Under the pieces are notes generated by a model that worked only from the letters and a program-made list of their open reading frames with translations, ran no database searches and had not been told where the DNA came from. A program made the translations under genes and the position numbers. Shown piece by piece: positions 7,513 through 18,537 of a DNA stretch of 26,476 nucleotides (position 1 is its first letter; every line of letters starts with the position of its first letter). Source of the stretch: Gnetum montanum (Eukaryota; Streptophyta; Gnetopsida; Gnetales; Gnetaceae); contig MNCI01020850.1 of the NCBI GenBank assembly GCA_015680685.1, positions 82,313 through 108,788 on the forward strand, in the 5' to 3' direction.

Positions 7513-8249
7513 ACACATGGAGATAATTGTTTAAGGTTTATATGATATAACAACACATTGAACAATTCCCTATGATATGAGATAGTGAGGTGGTAAACCA
7601 TGAAGGAGTAAATGGTAGAGAGAGAATGTGGAAGAGGTCATCATCATCCTAATTGCACAAGATTATTGGTGGAATTAGTTAGTAGGAGTGATGGCATACT
7701 AGTGGAGTGTTGTAGAACCTTAAGAATGATGTTGAAAGAAACTATATTAAATTCCCTTGAGATCACACCCTATTCCATTCCTACTTGGTCCTTTCTCAAC
7801 TCATTGAGTATCAATATCATTGATTAATTATTAAGTTTTAACTAAAAAAACCTTATGCGTTTAGGATGTTGATTTCCCATGGAATAGATGGAATGAGTGA
7901 ATGTTGTGAACTCATTGCCTAATACCATTAAAAAAATTAATAGTGTTAGTAGATTACATAACCCAAAGACAAAAATAGTCATTAAGTTAATCAATTATAA
8001 GGTTTATAGCATTCTCTTGTTACTTCCAGAGTTGCAGTACTAATAATCAAAATCTAAGATTTCCAATAAACTATTAAAAAAATAATTAAAACCAATAACA
8101 ACAATAAAAATGGAATATATATTAAATAAACAAGAAAATATCAAGAAAGTGGAAAACATATCAAGAATGATGTAAAACAAAAATGGTGAAAAATAGGTTA
8201 TCCCCATCAATGTGTTAGTTCTGGATGGTCACCTCCCCCATGATTATGT
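7513..8249. other. 3' non-coding interior of the gypsy element
   Basis: AT-rich sequence with no recognised gene. It includes a low-complexity stretch at 8060-8160. By position it is the untranslated part between the end of integrase and the shared 3' block. Confidence 0.45.
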
Positions 8250-9459
8250 TGAGAGGAGATCTGAAAAATAGAGTCAGCCTATTCCAATGCAAAGGTGTTG
8301 TTGTTGGTTACCTTGGGTTCTAAGAATGGCTTGACTCTTTGCATGTTGATCATCAAATGTTTGTGAGGGCTCAAAGGATAGTAAATGGTCATGGCTCTTG
8401 AAGGAATAGTTGCATGGATGATATAAGTTCCTTTCCATAACATTTGAAACTTAGTGCGTTGTGGTACATGTGTGGGGTTCTATTAACAGATCTTATCATC
8501 AAGTTAAAATTCAACTCTCCTTATTTGTGCATCATGACATTGTTTGGAATGTGTCTTGTGCACTTCATTTATCATCAAGGCTACTTGTCAGTTCTTATCT
8601 AGCACATTAAATGTCATTAGGCATTCTTTTTATGCTAGATCGATGCTGAGATCAAGCTCACAAGTTGTTGTAAGTGTATGGAGTTTGACTTATATTAGAA
8701 GTTTGGGTAACTTTCTATACACCAATTGATATGGAGAGTAGCCTATAAGAAGTTTCTAGGTTAATTAATAGGCCTAAAGAGCATCATCAAGTTTGGTGCA
8801 CCAATCCTTCCTATATTTTCTGATTATCCATGTTAGGATTCTAGTGATCTCCCTATTAGTAACTTCAACTTGATCATTAGGTTGGGATGATAAGGGGTTG
8901 TGAGTTTATGTTGCACCTCCAAGCATTGCATGAGCTTCCAAAAAGTAGACCCTATAAAGTGAGTTTCATTGTCTAAAATAAGTGCTATTGGAACACCAAA
9001 CCTATTTACCACATTTTGTTGAACAAACTATGCTACAATGGAAGATGAAAAGTTAGTAATGGTTGCAACTTTGGCCCATTTCATGCAGTAGTTAACAACA
9101 ATAATGATGTAAGCCTTCCCATTTGACACAGGAGTGATGGATCCCATAAAGTTGATGTCCTAGAGATCAAAGGGCTTTAGTGGTTGGATCCATTGTTAAG
9201 GCCCTTTCATTAGTATAGTTATTCCTTCATCTCTTTGGCAATGTTCGCATGAATGAAAAAAATGGTGAGCATCTCTAAAGATCGTTGGCCAAAAGTATCC
9301 CTCCATGAGGATCTTTATGGTCATCCTCTTTCCTACATAATGGTCCTTGTAAGGACCTTCGTGAGCATCCTGGAGGATCCGTAGTTGATTAGCATTAGGC
9401 ACATACCATTGCACCAAGAAATTGACACAAACCTTGTAAAGGTTATCTTGGATCTCCAT
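8250..9459 (-). pseudogene. Ty3/gypsy integrase relic
   Basis: The N-terminal HHCC zinc-binding module is preserved at 9196-9459: HEGPYKDH, then YFWPTIFRDAH and CEHCQR. The catalytic core follows. DINFMG (about 9150) has Asn where the first catalytic Asp belongs, consistent with GAC to AAC. ALILDNETHF carries the second Asp (about 8960). QVEVTNREI carries the Glu (about 8850), after a frameshift that follows PYHPN. KLDDAL and a WKGTYIIHA-like C-terminal part extend to about 8290. Integrase would insert the element's cDNA into the genome. The lost Asp, several stops and frameshifts make this copy inactive. Confidence 0.88.
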
Positions 9460-9657
9460 GTAGTGTATGTCTTAGTGAAGAAACTATTGTTTCTTCTTGT
9501 TATCCCATTCTGCTGGAGTCTCCTGAGTGAGAAGGTAGGTGAGGAATTCATCATACCAATTGGTACCTGTGTGCATCTAAACATTAATGGATATGGCAAA
9601 GAGAAGTTCATCTGAAAATTAATCAAATAAATACTTCTCATCCTCTTTGTTATCCCA

Positions 9658-9990
9658 TCATAACCAAGATAAGTGGTTAGTAACCGCCTTTTCTATTCCC
9701 TTTCTATCCATCATCATAAAATCAAACTCCTGTAAAATTACTAGCCACCGTATGACACAAGGGCTTACCACTGGTTTGTTCATTAGGAAACATATAGCAC
9801 TATGATTATTATGCATAAAGATATGATATTCAAGCCCATAATGCCTGAATTTTCCTAGAGCATGCACCATCGGCATGAGCTCTTTCTCAGTAGTGGTGTA
9901 ATTCAGTTGTGCATCTACAATAATTCTACTTGCACAATGAATGTAATAAGGATGTTTCTAATCATCCAATTGTGTCAGCACCGCCCCCAA
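9658..9990 (-). pseudogene. Ty3/gypsy RNase H relic
   Basis: The minus strand reads YYIHCAS, then DAQLNYTTTEKELMPMVHAL, GKFRHYGLEYHIF, RWLVILQEFDF and finally NHLSWL. This is the standard order of the RNase H domain that removes the RNA strand during reverse transcription. DAQLNYTTTEKEL contains the family's conserved Glu. The segment at 9658-9876 is still open over 72 codons. Its TNHLSWL end matches the VADHLSRL end of the family, with the key Asp changed to Asn. Confidence 0.88.
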
Positions 9991-10369
9991 TACGTAGTTA
10001 GATACATCTATCATGATGTGAAAGAGTTTGGACCAATCTAGAGCACATAGAATGGTAGTTTCTACAAGCTTTCACTTTAGCTGTTGGAATGCTTATTTAC
10101 ATTCCTTGGTTTAGTCAAAAGGTGCATCCTTCTTTGTTAGCTGCACCATTAGTTTAGTGATTTTGAACAATTTCTCAATAAATCACCAATAGCAACCAAT
10201 GTGACTAAGGAAAGACCTCATATCTTTTATAGTCTATGGTTATCTTATGATTCCTTGGATAACTTGTACTTTCCTTGAGTCCACCTCTATCCCTTTTCTT
10301 GAATTTTGGTGTCCCAAAACTATGCCCTCTCTTGGAGCATTGGATGGCTTTTTTGCCAATTGAGCATTA

Positions 10370-11000
10370 AGTTACTTACTTTAGATGGTCCAAGGCTTAC
10401 TTAAAGTTGGTACCATAGGTGGAGAAGTCATCCATGAAGACGTCTACACCAGTATTGATCTACTACTGAAAAATGCTAAGCACTAAACATTGAAAAGTTG
10501 TAGAGGCATTACAAAGCTAATGAGCATATTTTTATGTGCAAAAGTCCCCCATGGACTTGTGAATGTTTTTTTGGCCTAAAATTTTGGTGCTATTTGGATT
10601 TAGTTATATCCATTATAATCATCCAAAAAAATGTAGTAGCTATGCCTCATAATAGTATCCAAGACTTGGTTCACAAATGACAATGGAAAATGATCCTTGA
10701 AAGTTGTCATATTTAATAGCCTAAAGTCTATGTAGAATCTCAATTTTTTTCTTTTATTTGGTACAATTATGAGTGGTATACCCTACTCACTATCCACAAT
10801 GGGATAAATGAACTCTGCCTTAAGACGTTGTTCAATTTCATCCTTAATAACTTGCTTAAGTTTTTTATTCAACCTCCTCTATGGTTGTCTTCTTGGCTTG
10901 ATGAAGGGATCTGTATAGATTTGATGCTGATATATTCTTGGATCTATCCCTATCAACTCATGATATAACCATGCAAATGTTGTTGGCCATTTGTTTACTA
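10370..11000 (-). pseudogene. Ty3/gypsy reverse transcriptase relic
   Basis: In minus-strand order: FAWLYHELIGIDPRI (10985-10940), RRLNKK, IKDEIEQRLKAEFIYPI, then DSE followed by a stop where the family has Trp, GIPLIIVPNKRKKLRFYIDF, RLLNMTTFKDHFPL, VNQVLDTI, FLDDYNGYN followed by TAA where Gln is expected, and FMDDFSTYG (about 10425-10440), the YVDD-type catalytic motif. Several more stops follow in the thumb part. Most stops fit single C-to-T or G-to-A changes. Confidence 0.92.
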
Positions 11001-11369
11001 CTTTAAGTAGCTTCTTTTTCTAGTCTTGGGCAAGATTGGCACTTATTATTTCCAGTTTGTCATTATTAAGAAAGACATATTCTAAGGTTTGCGGTATAGT
11101 CTTATGTTCAAGGAGCTCCTACTTGAAATCACTTGGAATTTCCAACTCCCTCAAATCCATCTTTTCATTTTTGTGGAAGAGTTGGTATTGGATTTACTTT
11201 AGGCCATCGAAATAATCTATGTAGGCAGTTGTGAGGAGTTCCATTGGTTCCATGCACATTGTGGATTTAGCATTATTATCTGTGGTCAGCCACTAGGTAC
11301 ATTCTTGTTTTGTGGCTACTACATACAGGCATTTCTAAACATTTGACATTTTGGCACACTAATAAGATC

Positions 11370-11490
11370 TTAGTATACCATCATTAGAATCCCCATCTTA
11401 GTATTAATAATACTAAGCCATTCCTTTCCCATGATAATGGGAAAGTCCCCTTTGCAATTTTCCACGTGGATCTCCAGAAAATTTACTAGG
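11370..11490 (-). pseudogene. Retroviral-type aspartic protease relic (C-terminal part)
   Basis: On the minus strand, GDFPIIMGKEWLSII corresponds to the YPIILGRPFL-like segment near the end of plant Ty3/gypsy proteases. The active-site DTG region upstream was not recognised amid the stops, so only this end is called. Confidence 0.6.
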
Positions 11491-11949
11491 TATGACTAAC
11501 CATAGACAGTGGTCAAAATGTTCTCTACTAATTACAAGGAGAACAATGATGGATTGATGTGCAAGCTCAAAGTTAATGTTCCATTTCTTGGATGGAGGTA
11601 GGTTCGAGGTCTTGTTTCTTAAGAAATTAAGTTCACTTCAAAGCTTGAGTTTAATAGAGCTTTACATGGGTTATTTCTTGTGATCTATAAATAGATTAAG
11701 GGACTTCCAAGATCAAATCATTTCTTGGAAAGGTGTCTTACCTTGATCCAATTTGTGGCCACATGGATCAACATGACAGTATAGACATTAGAGGATTTTT
11801 CATTTGAAGGAGGCTCGAGGGTAATTTCAGAAGCAATGGAAGTAGGGTTAGTAGCCATAGATGTCTATGAGGATTTTTGTGGACTATGTGGCCTAAAGAA
11901 ACCTCTTTCAAGGCTTATGCTTAAAGCCACTCGAATAATCATTTGGTTG

Positions 11950-14334
11950 TAAGTTAACTATCTTCGTGGTATTTTATTGTTGTGGTTGTGGAGGAATTTC
12001 TCTTTGCATAGGTAGAGCAGGTGGCAAGGGTGTGGTGTTAGATGGTGTAGAGTGTGTTGGTGGATACAGAGAATGATAAGTGGAAGGAGATTCATTTCTT
12101 GGAGTAGGCATTCCATAATATTCAAGAGGGTAGTAATGATGTTAGAAAGGAGTGTGGTTAGCAGAGCCACAAGGAGATATAGGCTGTTGGAAAAAATATC
12201 CATAATGGTCTAGCTACTGATAAGGATATTGCTACCATGGTGGTGGAATCCCCCATGAATATGGGTTTTGACACTATTGATACTACTTCTATGGTTGAGA
12301 AGGAGTTTCACTTGGATAATAAGGTGTTTGCTAGAACTGTTGTCTATAATTTCCCTATGGGTAAGGCAATCTCCTAGGTGGCTACCTTTTTGTAAATTTT
12401 GAATTTAAGCCATACACCCATGATTCTTGTAGATGCAACAACACAGAACATCCTTTGGAATATTCATATTGGCAGATTTCACATCCGCCATTGTCCATTT
12501 CTGAATTTGCAACCTCATCAACCTGCAACCTTATATTTCTGTTGATGATAACCCTCTTCTATATCTTTCCTTCTTCTTTTGTCTTAGTTACTACTTCCCT
12601 ACTCTGCCTTCTCCTCCATGATTATAAGATAAGTTTGAAACTTCTCATCTAAGGAGTCCCATATTTTGCCTACCTTAGTCAATATTTTAATAACAAATTT
12701 TTGTATTGGCGAGATCTTCTTCTGTGCCACTTCATCTAGTGGTGCTTCCTCGACTAAATCATAGAAACATGTCTTCCTCTTGCAAATGGAAGGGTCCCTA
12801 TTATATTCCTCTACACTTTCACATTTTTCAGCTCACCTTCTTCTTTTTCCATCTATTCAATCAACCTTTTGATATTATGGGCTTGCATTTTTTAAAGTCT
12901 CCCTTGGGCATAGACCCCAAGAGTTTTTCATGTTTTTTTTCAAAGCCCATCTATGATGTGATGAAGCTACTCCTCTAAGAGAAACCATGGTTTGGGCATT
13001 AATGCAAGAGAGAGTAGCACTTGCCTAGAGCTACATCCAAGGACTCATGATTTCCTTGTTTTCATCCTTGGATTTGTTTCCTTTGATTGGATACTTTGGA
13101 GTACATTTGATACTTATCATTAAATAGCTCTAATATAGTACCCAATTCAATTCTGGCTTTGAAGATTAGTACCAACTTTCTACTTCTTTAATAAGTGTCA
13201 TTGGGAACAATTTCAACTTCTACCACTCGTTCTCAATTTTCTGTAAGATAAAAGCATCATGGAAAGCTTGTAAATGATGTTGTGGATCTACATTATATTC
13301 CCTTTCAAATTTGGGGATATTATTCATATCCAACCTTTTTATCCTGCTATCCCTTTGATGCTTGGTGCGGATTCTAACTATCTTTGAAACATTCAGAATG
13401 TTTCAAGTGGCTAGCAATAGTTTATCATAGTCATTGCATCCACTATGGCTTCTATCATGGTCATGCCTTCTATGATGAGTTCTGCTATGCCTCCTTTCCT
13501 AGTGATGCTCTTCTTCCTCTCTATGTTGACTCCCCTCTTGGTTTCCATTATCCCTATTAGACCTCCTATCATCTTTATTCTGGATCCTATCTTTGTCTTT
13601 GCCACGACTTCTCCTATTAGAATTTGAGGATGAGAAATATGGTGAAGTTGGAGGACTAGGAGAATAGTGCATTCTAGTCCTTCTCTTTTGGTCCTTGGCT
13701 TGCTTCTTCTTGTTTTTCTTTTCCTTTTCCTTATCTTTGTCTTTATCCTTGGATGAACAACTAGGATATCTGTCCTTTGATGTCCTTTGGGCCTTGGACT
13801 CCATCCTTCCCTCACCAAAGTTCTCCAAGGTTAACTACAACCATTGGTAAAGGATGTCCTCCTTAACAAAAGGAGGAGAATCTATGTATTAAGAGAGCCT
13901 TGAAAAGAAATTATTGTCCTTTTGCAAATATAGAAACAAGGATGTTGGGATGCTTTTGCCTTGGAGGCTTCATAGCATGCCTCCATGCATTTGTCTTTCT
14001 AAAGTTATGCTTCTATAGGCTGATAATCTTTGGAGGCATATTTTGTTGCTTCATACTCTGGTCCTGCTAGTTCAATGTCTAGTCTCATGAGTTGGGCCAT
14101 GAGCATGGTGGGAATAGACTAATTGGGAGATAACACAATATTTCCTTCCATATCCTTCTAGTGTAACTACTCATCTTGATGGAGGATGAAGGTTAAATTC
14201 GGATAATAGTAATCCATATGGGCATAGAATACACTTAGCTACTAAGACTTCTCACCTGTAGCCTTTCTAATCCTCTCCTGTTGCTTGGATTCATCAACAT
14301 GGGGTGGAAATTCATTCCTACAAGAAGAAGCCAT
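11950..14334 (-). pseudogene. Ty3/gypsy Gag relic
   Basis: Begins at an ATG (14332-14334; MASSCRNEFPPHV) about 140 bp inside the primer-binding site. A region rich in Lys, Asp, Glu and Arg (KDKDKDKEKEKKNKKK) lies around 13500-13830, where two frames remain open for 109 and 135 codons. The Gag core follows near 13300-13100 with DPQHHLQAFHDAFIL and LKLFPMTLIKE, matching the plant pattern 'DP.EHL.AFHD ... LKLFP..L'. From about 12350 to 11990 a Pro/Tyr/Gln-rich segment (PYSWGIPPPW, PPALPMQREIPPQP) is broken by TAG codons where Gln is likely. No CCHC zinc knuckle was identified. Confidence 0.8.
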
Positions 14335-14471
14335 ATTAGTAATATGTTTTAAGTGTGCCTTTGAGATGATTTTGTTATTATTTTGTATGAAAGATAACTC
14401 ATTATTTTTTTCCTTACAACTATTTTATATGAATTCACTAGTTAATAATATTTAGCACACTTAGCTAAAGT

Positions 14472-14489
14472 CCTTGGCAACAGTACCAA
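14472..14489 (-). other. Primer-binding site, TGGCGCCGTTGCCGGGGA type
   Basis: The minus strand directly after the LTR end (ctaatca) reads ttggtactgttgccaagga. It matches the plant gypsy site TGGCGCCGTTGCCGGGGA in most positions, with decay in the CpG-rich parts. In plant elements of the Athila type this site is attributed to an Asp tRNA. Confidence 0.78.
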
Positions 14490-15256
14490 TGATTAGTAGC
14501 AGGTATCCCCTATGTCCAACCATACAAATCACAAGCATTCACTAGTCATTCAGTCGAATTCTGTAAACTTAGTTAGCTAAATTGCCAATATCCACAAATA
14601 TTGAATTGTGTAGTTGCAAGTTGTCTTTTTAATCCACACTTGTGTTCTAACTACATGTATGGTTAAGTGTGGTTAATGCGTAAGATGTTTGTTTTTTCTA
14701 TGTTTATTTTTTTATTATTTTCTCCTAATTACTATGTAATTAAATGAAAGTTTAATGATCAAATTATTTAACTAATTAAATATCTCATTAACTAACTATT
14801 GTAACATAGAGTATCTGTTCCCATTAACCGTATACATCCTAATTGGTATTAGCACTATTGGGTTACCAAGTGTATACTAGTGGGTGTACCAAGTATCCAC
14901 TACTAATATTACCAAGAATTAATACGTTATGCTTGAAATGGTCGTACTCACATGTTTATAAATGATGACATTAATTAATTAATTAAGAATAATAATGTAA
15001 AGTGCATGAAATGTAAAGTACTAAAAAGTAACATTAAACTAGTCTAAGTATTGCAATGAACATAGGAAATCTTGATTTTATTGTTGATCATATGCTAATG
15101 TGTCCATGTACATGATCACTTCAATAAAACTCTGTATAGTCTCATATATCCACACTATGGGCACTCAAAGGGAAAATATTCTTACTCTTGAATGTATAAA
15201 TTGCAAGAATTCAACTCTATGACTGAAGGATGGCATAATTATGAGGGGTACATGCA

Positions 15257-15264
15257 TTTATATA
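15257..15264 (-). promoter_or_regulatory. LTR TATA box
   Basis: The minus strand reads CTATATAAATGCATG. This is a strong plant TATA box, 141 bp from the U3 start, directed at the gypsy gag-pol relic. Confidence 0.6.
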
Positions 15265-15314
15265 GGCAACAAATACATCAACATAGATGTATTTGCATCA
15301 TTGCATCCTAGCAT

Positions 15315-15362
15315 GTGTCGACAAGGATACATTGATAGGGTTGCGTCGACAAGCATGCATTG
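15315..15362. repeat. Two-copy GTCGACAAG array in U3
   Basis: gtgtcgacaaggatacattg (15315) and gcgtcgacaagcatgcattg (15343) are a direct repeat with a 28-bp period, each containing the palindrome GTCGAC. They lie upstream of the TATA box on the minus strand, where sister LTRs have GATATC motifs. Confidence 0.7.
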
Positions 15363-15405
15363 AATCAACCTACCTAATTGATGTTTCATCACACTGTTTC
15401 TAACA

Positions 15406-15594
15406 TTTCCTCCTTTAGGGTAAAAGGTGTGAAAATCATGGAATTTGAACATTGAGGATTATGAGCTTTTTCATCAACCTTTGCAATGTAAGTTATCCTT
15501 ATCACATAATCATTTCTATATGCTTGAAGGAACTTTGTCAACAATCTATATGCTTGAAGGAACTTTGTCAACAAAGTAGCTAATTGATTAGTTG
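15406..15594 (-). pseudogene. Purine tract and possible polyprotein C-terminal tail
   Basis: The minus strand from 15594 to 15406 is largely open and reads NQLATLLTKFLQAYR, then NDYVIRITYIAKVDEKAH, ending TLKEE directly at the LTR. The last codons are formed by the purine tract itself. NQLATLLTKFLQ resembles the end of copia RNase H (DQLADxLTKxL), and TGTTAGAA is a common copia LTR start. This may therefore be the 3' end of a different, copia-like element abutting the LTR. The gypsy and copia readings cannot both be simple. Confidence 0.4.
15515..15574. repeat. Exact 30-bp tandem duplication
   Basis: The 30 bases at 15515-15544 (starting tctatatgcttgaagg, ending gtcaacaa) are repeated without a mismatch at 15545-15574. 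On the minus strand the copies encode LLTKFLQAYR twice in frame. An exact copy in such a decayed setting points to a recent slippage event. Confidence 0.92.
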
Positions 15595-18453
15595 TGTAAC
15601 ACTTCTACCTTAGATGTCCCTTAACCCTTGGTATGTTTCTGATTTAAGCCCATGATATCTTATTGTTGAGCCTATGTCTTTTATTTAAAACCTTTTTCTA
15701 AATTGACTATGCTTGTGTTTTGTATTGGTTTAGCTTTGTGTCTTATAATTACCTTGTTAGATGCTTTTATATTTTTAATATATTTTTATCTTTTTTTTTA
15801 TTTTAATTTTCATATTTTATTTTGTTAATCTGGCATATGTGCACTAATCCTTTGTTGGAGTTTTAAGTTAGTGGGTATAAGTACCAAATGGATCATTGGC
15901 ACATAGGGTATTACATTATCTTTATGGTATTGTTTGTTTGGACTACTTTGTGTTTGTTAGTAAAATTATTTTTGCAACATATATAGGTTTCAATTTGTTT
16001 TTAGCTTATGTTTTAAAGAGTCTCATGGTAGTACCTTGATTAGTTATGTTTAGATCTTAGACCTTGTTATTAGAATTGGCCATGGATATAAGTGTTAGGT
16101 AACCCAAAAGGGAATAGTTATTACACTAGTGTTGGGTGCAAACCCATGTTAGAATATTATTTTTATTAATCTTACAAATTAAGGTTAGTTGTATTTTCTC
16201 TTTAATTTTAGTTTTTCCAAATAGAATTATCCTTTTTGTCTAACCATTTCATATGCTTGTGAGCATAAGTACCTAGTAACCATTCCATTAGAAATTATTC
16301 AATTGCATTTCTAACATTTGAAAGATAGAACTAAAGAGGAAGGCCTACTAGTTTGAAGAGAAGCTAGATCTAGAGTTGGCCTATCATGTAGGACCTTGGT
16401 AAGTGCTTTGCTTTAGATATAGTTTCAAAATTTTCATAGATCCCATCATTGATCTTTAGTTTTGCCTAGGATTTGGAGCTTATTTGGGAGATTTTAGTCA
16501 TGTGAAGGCTTCTAGTTGTAGCTTTATCAATTAGGTATAGAAAATTTGGTACTTTGCTCTCTTTTTGGGTTTTTGAAGCTTTGGTTACATTTGCATTTGT
16601 TTTTTCTCGATTTCAGTTTTTAGCAAATGTCTAACGAAATGCATATATGTTAGATCTAATTATTGTATGCATGTTTCTTGAAATTTAGCATTTTTATAAT
16701 TATTATTCTTATTCATGGGGTATTAAAAAACGTTTTGGCTTTGTTTAGATTTGTTTTATCCATGTTTTAATTCTACCAAATTTTTGAGCTGTAAAATTAA
16801 GGTTTTGATTCATAATTCATGTTTTTTTTTTACCCTTGAGATGACTCCAAATGGTAACAGCCTAGAATATTGCTAGCATAGATCCCAAGGACATCTTCCT
16901 AGTTTGTGGTAACCTCATCATGAGGCTTTGACAAAGGTTGTGATAAATTTTGATGTTGTTTTTGAATACCATGTGTTAACATGAACAAGTTTTGTAAAAG
17001 TAACCCTTGCTTTTTGAATATCAAAAATTGCAAAATGGGTAAAAACATAGATTTTAGGGCTTCTCAGAACACCTTAAAGTTAAAATAGTAATGGTCATGT
17101 TTTTAGAATTTTAGAAGCTTAAAGAGACCTTTAGGATCTTAGATCCCCTTTGGTGATTTTCTACAATTTTAGGCATCCTTTTAAAACCTAGATTTTTAGT
17201 TTTTAGCAGTCTTAGATCTTTGCTTGGCTATACTCTCTTTTGGCTTAGATTCTTTGTTTGGTTCATTATGCAATTTGGATACATTTGCCCACCATCTAGA
17301 ATTTGTTTTGGGTATATTTGTTAATATATTGATATTTGCAATTGATTAGATTTGAACTTTGGGTTAGTAATACTTACGTGGTTTGCCTTTCTCAATGAGT
17401 ATTCTGACATTTTTCTAGTGCTTACATGAGCTGCCTTTTTTGGTAAGGAATTAAATGATTATGCAAGTTTTCTTTTCAAATAAGTGTGATATATATTGTT
17501 GTTGTGCTTATGTGAGTTTCCTATTGCGGTAAGGAGTTGGACACTTATATGGGTTACATTTCTAGATAACTATCGTTCATTCAATTTTGGTTTTGTTTTG
17601 GGTTTTGTAGGTGGTGGTGGAATCTTTTAGATGTTTTATAATTTTTGATAAATTTTGGAATTTGATCATTGTATCATTTCTAGCATGTTTGGATGTTTTA
17701 TTGCTAACTCTTTACATGCAATTACCCTTGTGCATGACTTTCCAACCACTTGATGCCTGATCCCAAGATTCATAAGGGAGTATTTGTAGTGTGTTTTCCC
17801 TACTTAGTTTTAGAAGTGATTTCCCATTTGTCTATGTGTATTCGAGGTGATTTAATTAGTTGTTAGGAAAAAGAGGGGGAGCTTATGCTTAGAATATGTC
17901 TTTTTATGTATTTTTACTTTTAGTTTTTAAATTGCTACTTTATATGTTTCCTTCTAAGCCATGATGTCTAGTTGGTAATTAGTATTACGTATTGCCTATT
18001 GATTGGCTATGAGGATCTATATTTGCCTATCTTTGGTGTTTGCCTAACTTTTTCACCCATATTTATTTCTACAACATTTGATATTTTCTATGTAGTTTCT
18101 ATGTAGATGTCTTTATCATGTTAGAGCCAATGTCTTTTTTAATGTTTATTAATATTAATGTTTTTATAATTATCCTACTATTTTTTAGTATCTCATATAT
18201 AGCTATTTTTGGCTTGTGCATTAGAGTGTCAAATCATTATTAATGAGTGGAAAAGTTAATTTTCATATGAATGGGGCTATTTTCATTATTTTTAATGTTT
18301 TTCTTTGTTTGTGATCATGTTTCTTTGCCATCATGCGTCTATTTTTATGAATGTCTACATTTTTGCCTATTGTAGTTTTCTTGTCATTTTCAAATTTTCT
18401 TAAGTTGTGTTTTATTTTTATCTAGGCTTGGGTTAGATGAGTGGGATGTTACA
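15595..18453. repeat. Left long direct repeat (putative LTR), 2.86 kb
   Basis: Collinear with 20119-23178. Matched landmarks include gtgcacta (15840/20346), atggatcattg (15888/20397), tagttatgtttagat (16040/20545), ttccattagaaa (16284/20780), ggatttggagc (16470/20970), gcctatctttggtg (18024/22727) and ttttggcttg.gcatta (18208/22896). Similarity by eye is about 65-70%, with many indels. No gene was found inside. Confidence 0.78.
17371..17572. repeat. Degenerate tandem repeat, five units of 38-48 bp
   Basis: Units start near 17371, 17419, 17457, 17505 and 17543. They share a core like cttatgtgagtttccttt followed by a gtaagg-like end. I do not see the array at the matching place in the right-hand long repeat, so it may have expanded in this copy only. 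Confidence 0.55.
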
Positions 18454-18537
18454 TTCAAGGTCATAGCCAATACAAAAAATAGTATATCTCATGCTCAACA
18501 CAACATTCAAGGTCATAGCTCAATACAAAAAATAGTT
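18451..18537. repeat. 52-bp tandem duplication
   Basis: acattcaaggtcatagc plus caatacaaaaaatagt occurs at 18451 and again at 18503 with one base of difference in length. It straddles the right edge of the left long repeat. Confidence 0.8.

Larger units (their letters stand above)
6840..15405 (-). mobile_element. Decayed Ty3/gypsy retrotransposon (gag-PR-RT-RH-INT)
   Basis: Read on the minus strand, the parts come in Ty3/gypsy order: LTR (15405-14490), primer-binding site, Gag from an ATG at 14334, protease near 11450, reverse transcriptase 11000-10370, RNase H 9990-9658, integrase 9459-8560. Integrase after RNase H separates this from copia elements. A 3' non-coding part runs to about 7160. 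The 3' LTR is poorly preserved, and its left edge (6840 here) is a guess. The primer site and the integrase sequence (QVEVTNREI) resemble the Athila/Tat side of Ty3/gypsy. Stops and frameshifts throughout show it is long dead. Confidence 0.85.
14490..15405 (-). repeat. LTR of the gypsy family, 916 bp
   Basis: On the minus strand it starts TGTTAGAAACAG (15405) and ends GCTACTAATCA (14490), giving TG...CA ends. A primer site sits inside it on the left and a purine tract (ctaaaggaggaaa, 15406-15418) outside it on the right. Across 14490-15270 it aligns with 24844-25560. Shared landmarks include caaccatac, attcagtcgaa, catctgttccca, ggttaccaa and a TATA box. Identity by eye is roughly two thirds. 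The right edge (U3 start) is less certain than the left. Confidence 0.7.

Noticed and set aside
9385-9615. 76-codon plus-strand frame
   Set aside because: It overlaps the minus-strand integrase zinc-finger relic, which has clear family residues. The plus frame has none.
13411-13828. Independent gene for an SR-like Lys/Arg/Glu-rich protein
   Set aside because: It sits in phase and order with the Gag start at 14334 and the Gag core below it, so it is the charged part of the retroelement Gag.
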